Assembly: GCF_014207955.1 (NCBI RefSeq)
Contig: NZ_JACHLK010000009.1
Coordinates: forward strand, 186,001-250,000
Length of the DNA: 64,000 bases
Reading direction: 5' to 3'
Origin: Acidovorax soli
Lineage (GTDB): Bacteria; Pseudomonadota; Gammaproteobacteria; Burkholderiales; Burkholderiaceae_C
A model generated the notes under the pieces. That model made no database searches, was not told the DNA's origin, and saw nothing but the letters and a program-made list of their open reading frames with translations. A program made the translations under genes and the position numbers. Of this stretch, positions 44,701 through 55,411 are shown piece by piece (positions within the stretch are counted from its first letter, which is position 1; each line of letters opens with the position of its first letter).

Positions 44701-45456
44701 AACGTCTACGTCAACCGCAACATGGTGGGTGCCGTGGTGGGCGTGCAGCCCTTCGGCGGCGAAGGCCTGTCGGGCACGGGCCCCAAGGCCGGCGGCCCCC
44801 TGTACCTGCTGCGCCTGCTGGCCGAGCGCCCGGCCAACGCGCTGGCCCAGACCTTTGCGGCGGCGGACCGCGCCGCCCCGCCCGACATGGCCGCGCGCGA
44901 TGGCCTGCTGGCGCCGCTGCGCGCGCTGGAGCGCTGGGCGCAGATGGAAAACAAGGCGGCGCTCGCCGCCACCTGCCGCCGCTTTGCCAGCGAAAGCCAG
45001 AGCGGCACGGCACGCACCCTGCCCGGCCCCACGGGCGAGCGCAATGTCTACAGCCTGCAGCCGCGCGCCACGGTGCTGTGCGTCGCCAGCGCCGAAGACG
45101 ACCTGCTGACCCAACTGGCCGCCGTGCTGGCCAGCGGGGGCAAGGCCGTGTGGAGCGACGCCGACACCGCCCTGCGCACTGCCCTGCCCGCCGAGGTGCA
45201 GGCGCGCATCGCGACCAAGGGCAATGCGCTCACGGATGGCGGCATCGAACTGGCGGCCGTGCTGCACCACGGCAGCAGCGAGGCGCTGCGCAGCACCTGC
45301 GAGCAACTGGCGCGCCGCCCCGGCCCCATCGTCGCCGTCACTGCGGTGCACCCGGGCAGCACCGATGTGCCCCTGGAGCGCCTGCTGAACGAGCGCGCGC
45401 TGAGCGTGAACACGGCGGCCGCCGGGGGCAATGCCAGCCTGATGACCATCGGCTGA
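41713..45456 (+). CDS. putA: Bifunctional proline dehydrogenase / L-glutamate-gamma-semialdehyde dehydrogenase
   Basis: The 1247-residue protein oxidises proline to glutamate in two steps. The FAD-dependent proline dehydrogenase barrel spans about residues 240-540 (GPGISIKLSALHPRY, LVKGAYWDSEIKRAQ), and the NAD-dependent aldehyde dehydrogenase about 600-1060, with E812 (AETGGQ) and C846 (QRCSALR). It starts MTSTAAFADFAPRTP, so the ribbon-helix-helix DNA-binding domain of trifunctional E. coli PutA is absent. A C-terminal extension is present. The divergent Lrp gene is its likely regulator. Confidence 0.96.
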   Translation: MTSTAAFADFAPRTPLASPLRAAITAACRRPEPEALAPLLEQTRVPQDVAAAAQQLALRIAGALRERKAGTGRAGLVQGLLQEFSLSSQEGVALMCLAEALLRIPDKATRDALIRDKISNGQWEPHLGKSPSLFVNAATWGLLITGKLVATHSEGSLGASLGRLIGRGGEPLIRKGVDMAMRMMGEQFVTGETIAEALSNARRMEAEGFRYSYDMLGEAALTTADAERYYASYEQAIHAIGKASAGRGIYEGPGISIKLSALHPRYSRAQFSRVMDELYPLVLRLTELARSYDIGINIDAEEADRLEISLDLLERLCHAQSLAGWNGIGFVIQAYQKRCPYVIDFVIDLARRTRRRLMVRLVKGAYWDSEIKRAQIDGLAGYPVYTRKVHTDISYVACARKLLAAPEAVYPQFATHNAETLATIYQLAGSNYYAGQYEFQCLHGMGEPLYEQVVGAVTAGKLGRPCRIYAPVGTHETLLAYLVRRLLENGANTSFVNRIADETIPLAELVRSPVQVVDEAAAREGRAGLPHPRIALPEGLYGSGRANSQGLDIASDAVLAQLTATLQASALHEWKAGPLLAADAPTGPTAPVRNPADLRDVVGQVQEATADDVDLALKNAQQAAPAWAAIAPTERAATLQRTADLLEDRMQPLMGLLMREAGKSASNAIAEVREAVDFLRYYAAQVETTFDNSTHIPLGPVACISPWNFPLAIFMGQVAAALAAGNPVLAKPAEQTPLVAAEAVRLLWRAGVPRAAVQLLPGQGETVGARLIGDARVMGVMFTGSTEVARILQKTIAGRLDAAGRPIPLIAETGGQNAMIVDSSALVEQVVTDAVSSAFDSAGQRCSALRVLCVQEDAADRVVEMLQGAMGELRMGNPGALAVDVGPVIDAEARAGIQKHIEALKQRGHRVFQHCRSDATQVAEGTFVPPTLIELKHIGELQREVFGPVLHLVRYARKDLDQLLDQINATGYGLTQGVHTRIDETIARVVDRAHAGNVYVNRNMVGAVVGVQPFGGEGLSGTGPKAGGPLYLLRLLAERPANALAQTFAAADRAAPPDMAARDGLLAPLRALERWAQMENKAALAATCRRFASESQSGTARTLPGPTGERNVYSLQPRATVLCVASAEDDLLTQLAAVLASGGKAVWSDADTALRTALPAEVQARIATKGNALTDGGIELAAVLHHGSSEALRSTCEQLARRPGPIVAVTAVHPGSTDVPLERLLNERALSVNTAAAGGNASLMTIG

Positions 45457-45468
45457 CCGGGGCCAGGC

Positions 45469-45837
45469 CTACCTGGGCTTGCCGGCAGGCTTGGCCGCGC
45501 CGAAGCCCAGCTTCTCCATGGCCTCGTGGGTCTCCAGCAGCATGGCGGCCACCTCGGCCACCGTCACGCGCAGGCCGGTGGCGCGCTCGCGCATGTGCTC
45601 GTAGGCCTGGGCCTCGGTCATGCGCTGGTAGTCCACCAGCACACGGATGGCCTTTTTGATCTGGCGCCGCGACTTGATGGTGGATTCGAGCTTGTCGGTC
45701 TTGCCCCGCTGAAAGCGCTGGGTCGCCGCGCCAGTACCAGCCTGCCAAGGATGCCGGAGGAACGGAAAGGCTTGGCAAAGACCCCGCGTGTCCCACAGCT
45801 TGGTGAGCACGCCGCGCCCGCGCACCCTGCAGGGCAT
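45469..45837 (-). CDS. ANTAR-domain protein without a receiver domain
   Basis: The 122-residue frame ends in an ANTAR domain (about residues 48-110): DKLESTIKSRRQIKKAIRVLVDYQRM, then [34 protein letters not shown] domains bind paired RNA hairpins and act as antiterminators (AmiR, NasT, EutV), normally fused to a receiver. Here the N-terminal 45 residues resemble nothing known. Its ATG abuts the TAG stop of the REC-Hpt gene, so the two are translationally coupled. A later start giving a near-bare ANTAR domain is possible. Confidence 0.75.
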   Translation of the reverse strand: MPCRVRGRGVLTKLWDTRGLCQAFPFLRHPWQAGTGAATQRFQRGKTDKLESTIKSRRQIKKAIRVLVDYQRMTEAQAYEHMRERATGLRVTVAEVAAMLLETHEAMEKLGFGAAKPAGKPR

Positions 45838-46548
45838 CTACACCTGCAGCAGGCGTGGGCGCAGCCGGTCCCAGGCCTGCCGGGCCGCCACCGGGTCGCC
45901 TGCGCCCGCGGCCGCTTCAATCTGCTTGGCCAACACGCTGTCGGCGCTCCATCCCAGGGTGCGCAACACCGTGGCCAAGCTGTGCGACAGGCGCTGCAGG
46001 GCCGCGAGGTCGCCCAGGTCCAGCGCCGCATCACCGGCCTGCAGGTCGTGTGGCAACTGCACCCGGCACTTGGCGCGGTAGGCGTGGAACAACGCCGTAT
46101 TGCCGGCGAAGTAGGTGGTGACGACGTCGCCATCGTCCGGCATGGCGGGGGCCTGCGGCGGCGCAGGCGGTTCGGCATCCGCCAGGGCATCCTGCACACA
46201 GGCCTGCAACTGCACCACGGAGGCCGGCTTGCGCAGCACGCGCCACACGGGCAGCGCCTCCAGCTGGGCCAGCACGGCGGCATTGATGCCGGCGCTGAAG
46301 ATCGCCACCTTGGCATCGCCCTGCAGGGCCGGGTCGGCCTGCAGCCGCTGCAGCAGGTCAAAGCCCGACAGGCCGGGCAGCATCAGGTCGGTGATGAGCA
46401 GGCGGGCGGGCTTGGCCTGCAGCTCGGCCAGCGCGCACGCCACGTCGGCGCAGGGCACGAGGTCCACCTCCAGGTCCTCGACCGCCATGGCGACGAAACG
46501 CGAGATGGAGGCGTCGTCCTCGACCAGGAGCACGCGCCGGTTCTTCAC
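45838..46548 (-). CDS. Response-regulator receiver fused to a histidine phosphotransfer (Hpt) domain
   Basis: The 236-residue protein has an N-terminal receiver (acidic E10-D11-D12, phospho-acceptor D54 in LLITDLMLPG, K107 in RKPAS) and, after a Pro-rich linker, an Hpt domain with H189 in RLSHSLATVLRTLG. Such REC-Hpt proteins are intermediates in multi-step phosphorelays. No output domain is present. Upstream on the same strand is an HTH-REC gene; downstream, with no gap, is an ANTAR gene. Confidence 0.85.
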   Translation of the reverse strand: MKNRRVLLVEDDASISRFVAMAVEDLEVDLVPCADVACALAELQAKPARLLITDLMLPGLSGFDLLQRLQADPALQGDAKVAIFSAGINAAVLAQLEALPVWRVLRKPASVVQLQACVQDALADAEPPAPPQAPAMPDDGDVVTTYFAGNTALFHAYRAKCRVQLPHDLQAGDAALDLGDLAALQRLSHSLATVLRTLGWSADSVLAKQIEAAAGAGDPVAARQAWDRLRPRLLQV

Positions 46549-46599
46549 GCCAGGAGCTCCATGGACGGCTTGCCAGGTACCTGGAACGCTTTCACGCGC

Positions 46600-47304
46600 T
46601 CACCCCACGGCCTTCTGCCCGAGGTCGCTGGCCAGCAGCGGCGGCAGCTCGGCCACCAGGCGGGGCTTGTGGATCACGTTCACCCCCTGCAACGCAAACG
46701 CATAGGGTGCGCGTTGCGACTCATCCAGCGAGGTCACGACGATCAGGCGGCTCCTGGCGAACTGCGGGTGCGAACGCAGCGTGGTGATCAGGGCCCCGCC
46801 ATCGATGCCGGGCAAAAGGATGTCCACGATCAGCACGTCGGGCTGGATCTGGCCGTACATGGCCAAACCCGTGATGCCGTCGTTGGCGATATGCAGCTGC
46901 ACGCCGGGGAAGTTCTGCTCCACCAGCAGCGATACGAGGTTCTGGAAATGGATGGAATCCTCGATCAGCAGGACCTGCGCAGCACCGTCGCGGGCCAGCG
47001 TGGGCGCAGGCTGGGGCATGGGCGGTGCCGGCGGCACCACAGCCAGGGGTGCTGGCCCGGTGAGCCCCCCCCACTCGCTGCCGGCAGGCACTGCGCCACC
47101 GCCCGCCCGGCCACGCAGCCACTGCTCCACCGATTCACGCGAAATGCGCCGATGGCCGCCCGGTGTTTTCCAGGCACGCAGCTCGTTGCGATCCACCATC
47201 AGCTGCACCGAACGCACCGCCAGGCCCAGCATGCGAGCGGCCTCGAAGGTGCTCACATGCGCCTGGCCGGATGGCTCGGATTCCGGGGATGTTTCACTTT
47301 TCAT
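46600..47304 (-). CDS. DNA-binding response regulator with N-terminal excisionase-type HTH and C-terminal receiver
   Basis: The 234-residue protein has an N-terminal MerR/excisionase-like HTH (about residues 16-64: VSTFEAARMLGLAVRSVQLM, WKTPGGHRRISRESVEQWL), a Pro/Ala-rich linker (70-108), and a C-terminal receiver with D161 (VLIVDILLPG) and K213. The order is the reverse of usual response regulators (receiver first). It is divergent from the single-domain receiver gene at 47446 and probably co-transcribed with the REC-Hpt gene. Confidence 0.87.
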   Translation of the reverse strand: MKSETSPESEPSGQAHVSTFEAARMLGLAVRSVQLMVDRNELRAWKTPGGHRRISRESVEQWLRGRAGGGAVPAGSEWGGLTGPAPLAVVPPAPPMPQPAPTLARDGAAQVLLIEDSIHFQNLVSLLVEQNFPGVQLHIANDGITGLAMYGQIQPDVLIVDILLPGIDGGALITTLRSHPQFARSRLIVVTSLDESQRAPYAFALQGVNVIHKPRLVAELPPLLASDLGQKAVG

Positions 47305-47445
47305 GACTTCACCAGTTTAACGCTTTCACTGTTTGCACTACACTCCATATTTGATAAAAATGATTTTTTTGATGAGCTTCCATCAAAAAACCGCTGCGCG
47401 GACCACCACCTCCTCCCAAGAACCAGGCACACAAGCCGCCACTGC

Positions 47446-47817
47446 ATGAAAAAGGTACTGATCGTCGAAGACCACGCCGACATCCGCAAACTGCTGCGCA
47501 TGACGCTGGAGTTCGACGATTTCGAGATCCACGAAGCCGCCGATGGCGCCGCCGGCCTGGCGATGGCGCGTGAACTGGCCCCGGACATCGTGCTCATGGA
47601 TGTGATGATGCCGGGCCCCTGCTCCGGCCTGGACGCCTGCCGCCTCATCAAGGCGGACCCGGCCCTGCGGCACGCCAAGGTCATCATGCTGAGCGCGCTC
47701 GGCCAGGCGCAGGACCGGCAGCGGGGCCAGCAAGCCGGTGCAGACGACTACCTGGTCAAGCCCTTTCGCACCGCCGAGGTGCTGGCCTCCATCTACCGGC
47801 TGGAAACTGCCATGTGA
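47446..47817 (+). CDS. Single-domain response regulator (receiver only)
   Basis: The 123-residue protein is a bare receiver domain: acidic E8-D9, phospho-acceptor D52 (VLMDVMMPG), S83 and K105 (YLVKPFR). It could be a CheY-like output or a phosphate sink. It begins the plus-strand half of the signalling island and is divergent from the HTH-REC gene, 141 bp apart. Confidence 0.92.
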   Translation: MKKVLIVEDHADIRKLLRMTLEFDDFEIHEAADGAAGLAMARELAPDIVLMDVMMPGPCSGLDACRLIKADPALRHAKVIMLSALGQAQDRQRGQQAGADDYLVKPFRTAEVLASIYRLETAM

Positions 47818-47925
47818 GGGCGCGGGCGGGCATGATGGCAATGCAAGCCTCGCCTGCTCCGGTGGAATTGCCGATACTCGGGGCACCCCACGGCCCCACC
47901 CCACCACCGACGGATTGACGGATCG

Positions 47926-48762
47926 ATGCGTGCCCTGCCCCACCGCCTCCCGCGCCCGCCGCGCAGCCCCCTCTTGCGCCAGGCCATGCTGCTTGGCGCC
48001 GCCCTGCTGGCCGTGGTGCTCGGCGCCAGTGCCCATGCCGGCCCGGTACTGGACCAGGTGAAGGCGCGCCACAGTGTGCGCGTGTGCATCTGGCCCGACT
48101 ACTATGGTGTCACCTTCCGCAACCCGCGCACACGCCAGCTGAGCGGCATCGACATCGATCTGTCGGCCGAGCTGGGCCGGGACCTGCAGATGAAGGTGGA
48201 GTACGTCGAATCCTCCTTCGCCACCCTGGTGCAGGACCTGAAGGCGGACCGTTGCGATGCAGGCATGTTCGCCATCGGCATGACGCGCGAGCGCATGGAG
48301 CACCTGAAGTTCACCCGGCCCTACCTGGCCAGCGGGATCTATGGCATCACGACCAAGAGCAATCCCGTGGTGCGGCAGTGGTCCGACATCGACAAGCCCG
48401 GTGTGCTGGTGGGCGTGCAGGCGGGCACCTTCATGGGGCCGGCCATGGCCGAGCTGCTCAAGCACGCCAAGGTGGTCACGGTGACACCGCCCGCCACGCG
48501 CGAGCGGGAGCTCGAAGGCGGCCGGGTGGACGTGTTCATGACCGACTACCCCTACAGCCGGCGCCTGCTGGACAACGCCGATTGGGCGCGGCTGGTGGCG
48601 CCACCCCAGCCTGTGCACGTGCTGCCCTATGCCTATGCCGTCAAGCCCGGGGATGAGGCCTGGCTCAAGGCCCTGGACGACTTCGTGGCACGCATCCAGC
48701 GCGACGGCCGGCTCGACGCCGCCGCCAGCCGCAACGGCCTGCGCGAGATCGTGATCCGCTGA
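47926..48762 (+). CDS. Periplasmic amino-acid-type binding protein (PBP type 2), probable sensor partner
   Basis: The 278-residue protein has a signal sequence ending near GASAHAG and a type 2 periplasmic binding fold: SVRVCIWPDYYGVTF, GIDIDLSAELGRDLQMKVEYVESSFATLVQDL, CDAGMFAIGMTRERMEHLKFTRPYL. No permease or ATPase gene is near; the gene ends 2 bp before a histidine kinase gene. It therefore may deliver a ligand to the kinase rather than to an importer. The ligand is unknown. Confidence 0.87.
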   Translation: MRALPHRLPRPPRSPLLRQAMLLGAALLAVVLGASAHAGPVLDQVKARHSVRVCIWPDYYGVTFRNPRTRQLSGIDIDLSAELGRDLQMKVEYVESSFATLVQDLKADRCDAGMFAIGMTRERMEHLKFTRPYLASGIYGITTKSNPVVRQWSDIDKPGVLVGVQAGTFMGPAMAELLKHAKVVTVTPPATRERELEGGRVDVFMTDYPYSRRLLDNADWARLVAPPQPVHVLPYAYAVKPGDEAWLKALDDFVARIQRDGRLDAAASRNGLREIVIR

Positions 48763-48764
48763 AC

Positions 48765-51299
<2,535 letters not shown>

Positions 51300-51503
51300 G
51301 CCCCTGCCCCGGGCGCAGACCAGCGCTGCCAGGCAGCCAGCCCTCGGCCACGGGGGATCTGCCCCCTTGAGTCTGCTGTCGCCAGAGGCTGGCGGCACGC
51401 GCCTTCCTCCCCCAACACCCCCTGCAACGGCAGCCTGCAGACCTGCGCCTGTGTCTCCCATGGCACCGGATCGAAAGCAAACAATTGTCCTTGAAGTTGC
51501 AAA

Positions 51504-51539
51504 AATGATATTTATCATTAAAATGACGGAAATATCATT
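51504..51539 (+). promoter_or_regulatory. AT-rich palindromes upstream of cheW
   Basis: AATGATA and TATCATT (51504-51519) form perfect 7-bp arms, and AATGA/TATCATT recurs just after (51522-51539). They lie 25-60 bp before the cheW start. They resemble Fur half-sites, but the spacing is not canonical, so the regulator is unassigned. Confidence 0.45.
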
Positions 51540-51564
51540 TCGATCACTTTACAAGGAGTGCGTC

Positions 51565-52074
51565 ATGCCATCCCGTCCCGCCTCTCCCGCTCCCACCGGA
51601 GCACCCGGGGCCGCAGCCACCGCCTACAAAGCGGGCAAATACCTGGTCTTTCGCCTGGGCACCGAGTCGTATGGCGTGAGCATCCTGGGCATCCAGGAGA
51701 TACGCTTCTATGAGCCCCCCACGCGCATCGCGGGTTCACCGCCCCACGTGCTGGGAGTTTTCGACCTGCGGGGCGCAAGCATTCCCGTGATCGACCTGCG
51801 CGCCTGCCTCGGGCTGGCGCCGCATTTCGATGCCGGCACCGTCACCGTGGTGGCCAACCCCGATGGCCGCCAGACCGTGGGCCTGGTGGTCGATTCGGTG
51901 TCGGACGTGGTGGAGCTGGAGGCCGGCCACTTCCGGCAGATGCCCTCCCTGGGCGAACAGGGCAGCACCCCCTACGTCAGCGGGCTGGCCTCCACCACGC
52001 AGGAGGGGCTGGAGCGCACCCTGCTGCTGCTGGACCTGCCCCGATTGCTCACGGCCCATGTCCCGCGGGCATGA
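51565..52074 (+). CDS. cheW: Chemotaxis adaptor protein CheW
   Basis: The 169-residue protein has the CheW fold: YLVFRLGTESYGVSILGIQEI, LGVFDLRGASIPVIDLRACLGL and VGLVVDSVSDVVEL. It couples chemoreceptors to the kinase CheA. An AAGGAG lies eight bases before the ATG. The chemoreceptor gene follows after 33 bp. No cheA or cheY-cheR-cheB genes are in the window, so the pair probably feeds a chemotaxis system encoded elsewhere. Confidence 0.94.
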   Translation: MPSRPASPAPTGAPGAAATAYKAGKYLVFRLGTESYGVSILGIQEIRFYEPPTRIAGSPPHVLGVFDLRGASIPVIDLRACLGLAPHFDAGTVTVVANPDGRQTVGLVVDSVSDVVELEAGHFRQMPSLGEQGSTPYVSGLASTTQEGLERTLLLLDLPRLLTAHVPRA

Positions 52075-52107
52075 GCACCACGCTGTAACCGAAAACGAGA
52101 GACAAGC

Positions 52108-53877
52108 ATGAATTTCCGCAACATGACCGTGCGCGCCAAGCTGGGCGCGGCTTTCGGGGGCCTCGCCATCCTCGTGCTGTTGGTCTCGGGCCTGTCCTGG
52201 AAGGCCCTGTCGGACGCCAACACCGCCTTCGACCACTACGTGACGGGCATCAATGCACGCGGCGACGTGGCCCAGACCGTGCGCACCGCCGTCGACCGCC
52301 GCGCCATCGCCGCGCGCAACCTGGTGCTCGTGACCACGCCGCAAGCGATCGCCGAGGAAAAGGCCGAAGTGGTCAAGGCGCACCAGGACGTCCAGGAGCG
52401 CCTGGGCAAGCTCAAGGCCATGATCGCCGGCGCCGACGATTCCAGCGACCAGGCACGCACCCTGGTGAAAGAGATCGATGCCATCGAGGCGAAGTACGGC
52501 CCCGTGGCACTGGCCATCGTGGACCTGGCCCTCAACGGCAAACGCGATGAAGCCATCGCCAAGATGAACGAGGAATGCCGCCCCCTGCTGGCCGCACTGA
52601 TCGCCAAGACGCGCGAGTACAGCCGCGTGACCGAAAAGCGCGCCCAGCAGATGGTGGACGAGTCGGCCGCACGCTTTGCCCTGCAGCGCAATCTGCTGCT
52701 GGCCGCCTGTGTGGTGGCGTTTCTGGCCGCGACGCTTGCCGGCGTGCTCATCACCCGCAGCCTGGCGCGTGCCCTGGGCGCAGAACCCGCAGCGCTGGGC
52801 GACGCCGCACAGCGCGTGGCCAGCGGCGACCTGAGCCCGGTGCCCGGGGCCGCTGCGGCTCACGGCAGCAGCGTGCTGGCATCGCTGGCCACCATGCAGG
52901 CCAACCTGGCCGAGATCGTGGGCCAGGTGCGCGGCGCTTCGGACTCGATCGCCACCGGCTCCACCCAGATCGCCACCGGCAACACCGACCTGAGCCAGCG
53001 CACCGAAGAGCAGGCCAGCGCCCTGCAGCAGACGGCGGCCACCATGGAGGAGCTGGGCACCACTGTGCGCCACAACGCCGACAACGCCAGCCAGGCCAAC
53101 CAGCTGGCCGTGGGGGCATCGGAAGTGGCCGTGAGGGGTGGTGAGGTCGTGAACCAGGTCGTGGGCACCATGAAGGGCATCAACGACAGCAGCAAGAAGA
53201 TCGTCGACATCATCGGCGTGATCGATTCGATCGCCTTCCAGACCAACATCCTGGCGCTCAACGCCGCCGTCGAAGCGGCCCGCGCCGGTGAACAGGGCCG
53301 GGGCTTTGCCGTGGTGGCCAGCGAAGTGCGCAGCCTGGCCCAGCGCAGCGCGCAGGCCGCCAAGGAGATCAAGACCCTGATCACCGACAGCGTCACCCAG
53401 GTGGAGCAGGGTTCCGCCCTGGTGGACCAGGCGGGCCACACCATGCAGGAGATCGTGGACTCGATCCGCCGCGTGACGGACATCATGGGAGAAATCAGCG
53501 CTGCGAGCCGCGAACAGAGCACGGGCGTGGGCTCGCTGGGCCAATCGGTGGCCCAGATGGACCAGGTCACGCAGCAGAACGCCGCCCTGGTCGAGGAAAG
53601 CGCCGCCGCCGCGCAAAGCCTGCAACTGCAGGCGCAGCAACTGGTGCAGGCCGTGGCCGTGTTCCGCCTGCCCGTGCGCGATGGCATGGCCCTGGCCGCC
53701 CCGGCTGCGCAGGGCATCCGTCCCGCACCACGCACCACCATGCCGCAGCCGGCCCGCATCCCCGTGGAGCGCCGCAAGACCCCCCGCATCGGCAGCCCGG
53801 CCTCCGGGCAAGCCGGCCAGCAGCACACCAGGGCCACCGCGACCGCGGGCGGGGATGACAGCTGGGAAAGCTTCTGA
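52108..53877 (+). CDS. Methyl-accepting chemotaxis protein
   Basis: The 589-residue receptor has two membrane spans (about residues 13-33 and 194-216) around a four-helix-type ligand domain, a HAMP region and the signalling helix pair, with the hairpin tip [27 protein letters not shown]. The C-terminus ends DSWESF, an xWxxF pentapeptide that tethers CheR/CheB in other receptors. Methylation-helix segments [21 protein letters not shown] are typical. It pairs with the preceding cheW. Confidence 0.95.
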   Translation: MNFRNMTVRAKLGAAFGGLAILVLLVSGLSWKALSDANTAFDHYVTGINARGDVAQTVRTAVDRRAIAARNLVLVTTPQAIAEEKAEVVKAHQDVQERLGKLKAMIAGADDSSDQARTLVKEIDAIEAKYGPVALAIVDLALNGKRDEAIAKMNEECRPLLAALIAKTREYSRVTEKRAQQMVDESAARFALQRNLLLAACVVAFLAATLAGVLITRSLARALGAEPAALGDAAQRVASGDLSPVPGAAAAHGSSVLASLATMQANLAEIVGQVRGASDSIATGSTQIATGNTDLSQRTEEQASALQQTAATMEELGTTVRHNADNASQANQLAVGASEVAVRGGEVVNQVVGTMKGINDSSKKIVDIIGVIDSIAFQTNILALNAAVEAARAGEQGRGFAVVASEVRSLAQRSAQAAKEIKTLITDSVTQVEQGSALVDQAGHTMQEIVDSIRRVTDIMGEISAASREQSTGVGSLGQSVAQMDQVTQQNAALVEESAAAAQSLQLQAQQLVQAVAVFRLPVRDGMALAAPAAQGIRPAPRTTMPQPARIPVERRKTPRIGSPASGQAGQQHTRATATAGGDDSWESF

Positions 53878-53895
53878 CGCGCGGACGGCCCCGCA

Positions 53896-54552
53896 CTAGT
53901 GAAACCGGTGGTGGTCCAGCCTCCAGCGCCCCAGCACCTGGTAGGCGCCACCCGAGCCCAGCCGGTTGTAGAGCAGCTGGAAGCCATGCACCGTCCAGCA
54001 CAGCGGCTCCACCGGGTGCTCGGGCACGTCGCGCGGGCTGTAGTACAAGGTCATGTGGGGCGTGATGACCGGCGCACTGCGCGCGAAGTGCGGCAGCGGC
54101 CAGGCCGCCTGCAGCGCCTCGTGCAGTGCCTGGTACAGCGCCAGGAAGCCGGCGACCCCCTCGCCCTCGCCGCACAGCACCTGCGGGCGGTTGCCGCGGC
54201 GCCGGTGAAAGCTCAGAAACCGGTCGAGTCGCATGTTGAAAGCCGGCATGTCCACCCCGCTGGCGGCCCGCGCGGCCCACAGGGCCAGTGCCGGGGAGAA
54301 CTCGGCATGCCAGTCCAGCGAGACCAAGGTCAGGTGCAGGCGCTCGGTGCGCACCTCGCTGCCGGTGAGCTGGTGGCGTGCGACCAGGTCGCGGCGCATG
54401 CGGTCCGCACACCACGCGGTCGCGGGGTCCGCCAGCACGGCAAAGAAGAGGTGGTGGGGCCGGGCACGCCGCTCGGGAGCAGGCTGGGGGTGCGGCCGTG
54501 ACGAACGTGGCTCGGCCGCTTCCACCCCGGGCAAGGACAGCTGGTGTGGCAT
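53896..54552 (-). CDS. 2'-5' RNA ligase-family (LigT/2H phosphoesterase) protein
   Basis: The 218-residue protein has both His motifs of the 2H phosphoesterase superfamily, LHLTLVSL and HMTLYYS, within the fold that starts at HHLFFAVLADP. An unusually Pro/Arg-rich N-terminus of about 35 residues precedes it. Family members act on 2'-5' or 2',3'-cyclic phosphates of RNA. It is convergent with the chemoreceptor gene and follows the siderophore-interacting gene by 127 bp on the same strand. Confidence 0.85.
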   Translation of the reverse strand: MPHQLSLPGVEAAEPRSSRPHPQPAPERRARPHHLFFAVLADPATAWCADRMRRDLVARHQLTGSEVRTERLHLTLVSLDWHAEFSPALALWAARAASGVDMPAFNMRLDRFLSFHRRRGNRPQVLCGEGEGVAGFLALYQALHEALQAAWPLPHFARSAPVITPHMTLYYSPRDVPEHPVEPLCWTVHGFQLLYNRLGSGGAYQVLGRWRLDHHRFH

Positions 54553-54679
54553 GGCATGGACTCCATGGACTGGTCCCCACACTAGCGCTCGCGCGCCCGC
54601 TTGTCCAGTGCGCAGCGGGAACAGCTGTAACCAGGACCTGCCGGCGAACGCCCCCGGGCACCGACCAGGCTGGAAAGCC

Positions 54680-55411
54680 TCAGTCCATGCCCGTCTTGCC
54701 GGGCGCCCAGTAGGCCTTGGACACGATGCGCGATGCCGGCACGCCGCGCGCCTTGAGCGCCTGGCGCGCCTGCTGGATTGACTGCGCCCGGCCCGTGAGC
54801 ACGAAGCGTGTGCCATCGCCGCTGCACTGCGACCACAGCCCGCCGATGGCCTGCAGCCGCCCTGCCTCGTCGCTGCGCTCCACCAGCAGCGCAGGCACCA
54901 CGCCCAGTGCCTGCAGCGCCTGGGCGGATTCGGTTCTGGACTCCACCTCGAACACGCAACGCGGCAGGGCTTTGCCGGCCATCGCCGCGCCCACCGCAGC
55001 GGCCAGTCCGAACGAGGTCTCGTCGCCATGCAGCACCACGGGCCCGGTGAGGTCGCCAAGCGCCAGCGAGCGGTGCGGCCCGAAGACCTGGCACGCATCG
55101 CCCACCCGCACGCGGCGCAGCCAGTCGCTGCCCGGCCCGGCGCCGTGGGCATGGCCCAGGATGCGCGTGCGCCCGCGTTCGGCATCGAAGACGATGGGTG
55201 TGAAGGTGCGCGCCGTGAACGGCCCCGCCACCTTGACCTGCAGCTTGTGTCCAGGGGCCCAGGCCACGCCCTGCAGGGCCTCGCCCTCCAGGGTGATGCG
55301 CCGAAAGCGCTGTGCCACCGGCTCCACCGCAGCCACCCAGGTGTTGCGCAGCAGCAGCCGGTCGAAGGTGCGCTCCAGCAGGCCCGGCCTGCGCGGCTCA
55401 GTAAAGTGCAT
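54680..55411 (-). CDS. Siderophore-interacting protein (ferric-siderophore reductase family)
   Basis: The 243-residue protein matches the FAD-binding SIP family: RFRRITLEGEALQGVAWAPGHKLQVKVAG, TFTPIVFDAERGRTRILGHAHGAGPGSDWL and a C-terminal NAD(P)H domain with VVLHGDETSFGLAAAVGAAM. These enzymes reduce ferric siderophores in the cytoplasm. Its start overlaps the FMN-binding gene upstream by 14 bp, so the two are translationally coupled. Confidence 0.88.
   Translation of the reverse strand: MHFTEPRRPGLLERTFDRLLLRNTWVAAVEPVAQRFRRITLEGEALQGVAWAPGHKLQVKVAGPFTARTFTPIVFDAERGRTRILGHAHGAGPGSDWLRRVRVGDACQVFGPHRSLALGDLTGPVVLHGDETSFGLAAAVGAAMAGKALPRCVFEVESRTESAQALQALGVVPALLVERSDEAGRLQAIGGLWSQCSGDGTRFVLTGRAQSIQQARQALKARGVPASRIVSKAYWAPGKTGMD

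Noticed and set aside
41661-45659. A 1332-codon open frame and, on the other strand, a 953-codon frame (42490-45351) across putA
   Set aside because: The putA frame has all catalytic motifs. The other frames are low-complexity Arg/Pro/Gly/His-rich translations caused by high GC and third-position bias.
45741-45783. A GVFAKPF segment in another frame of the ANTAR gene, resembling the end of a receiver domain and hinting at a frameshifted REC-ANTAR gene
   Set aside because: No other receiver motifs are seen upstream in that frame, and the preceding gene ends normally with its own Hpt domain. Chance is more likely.
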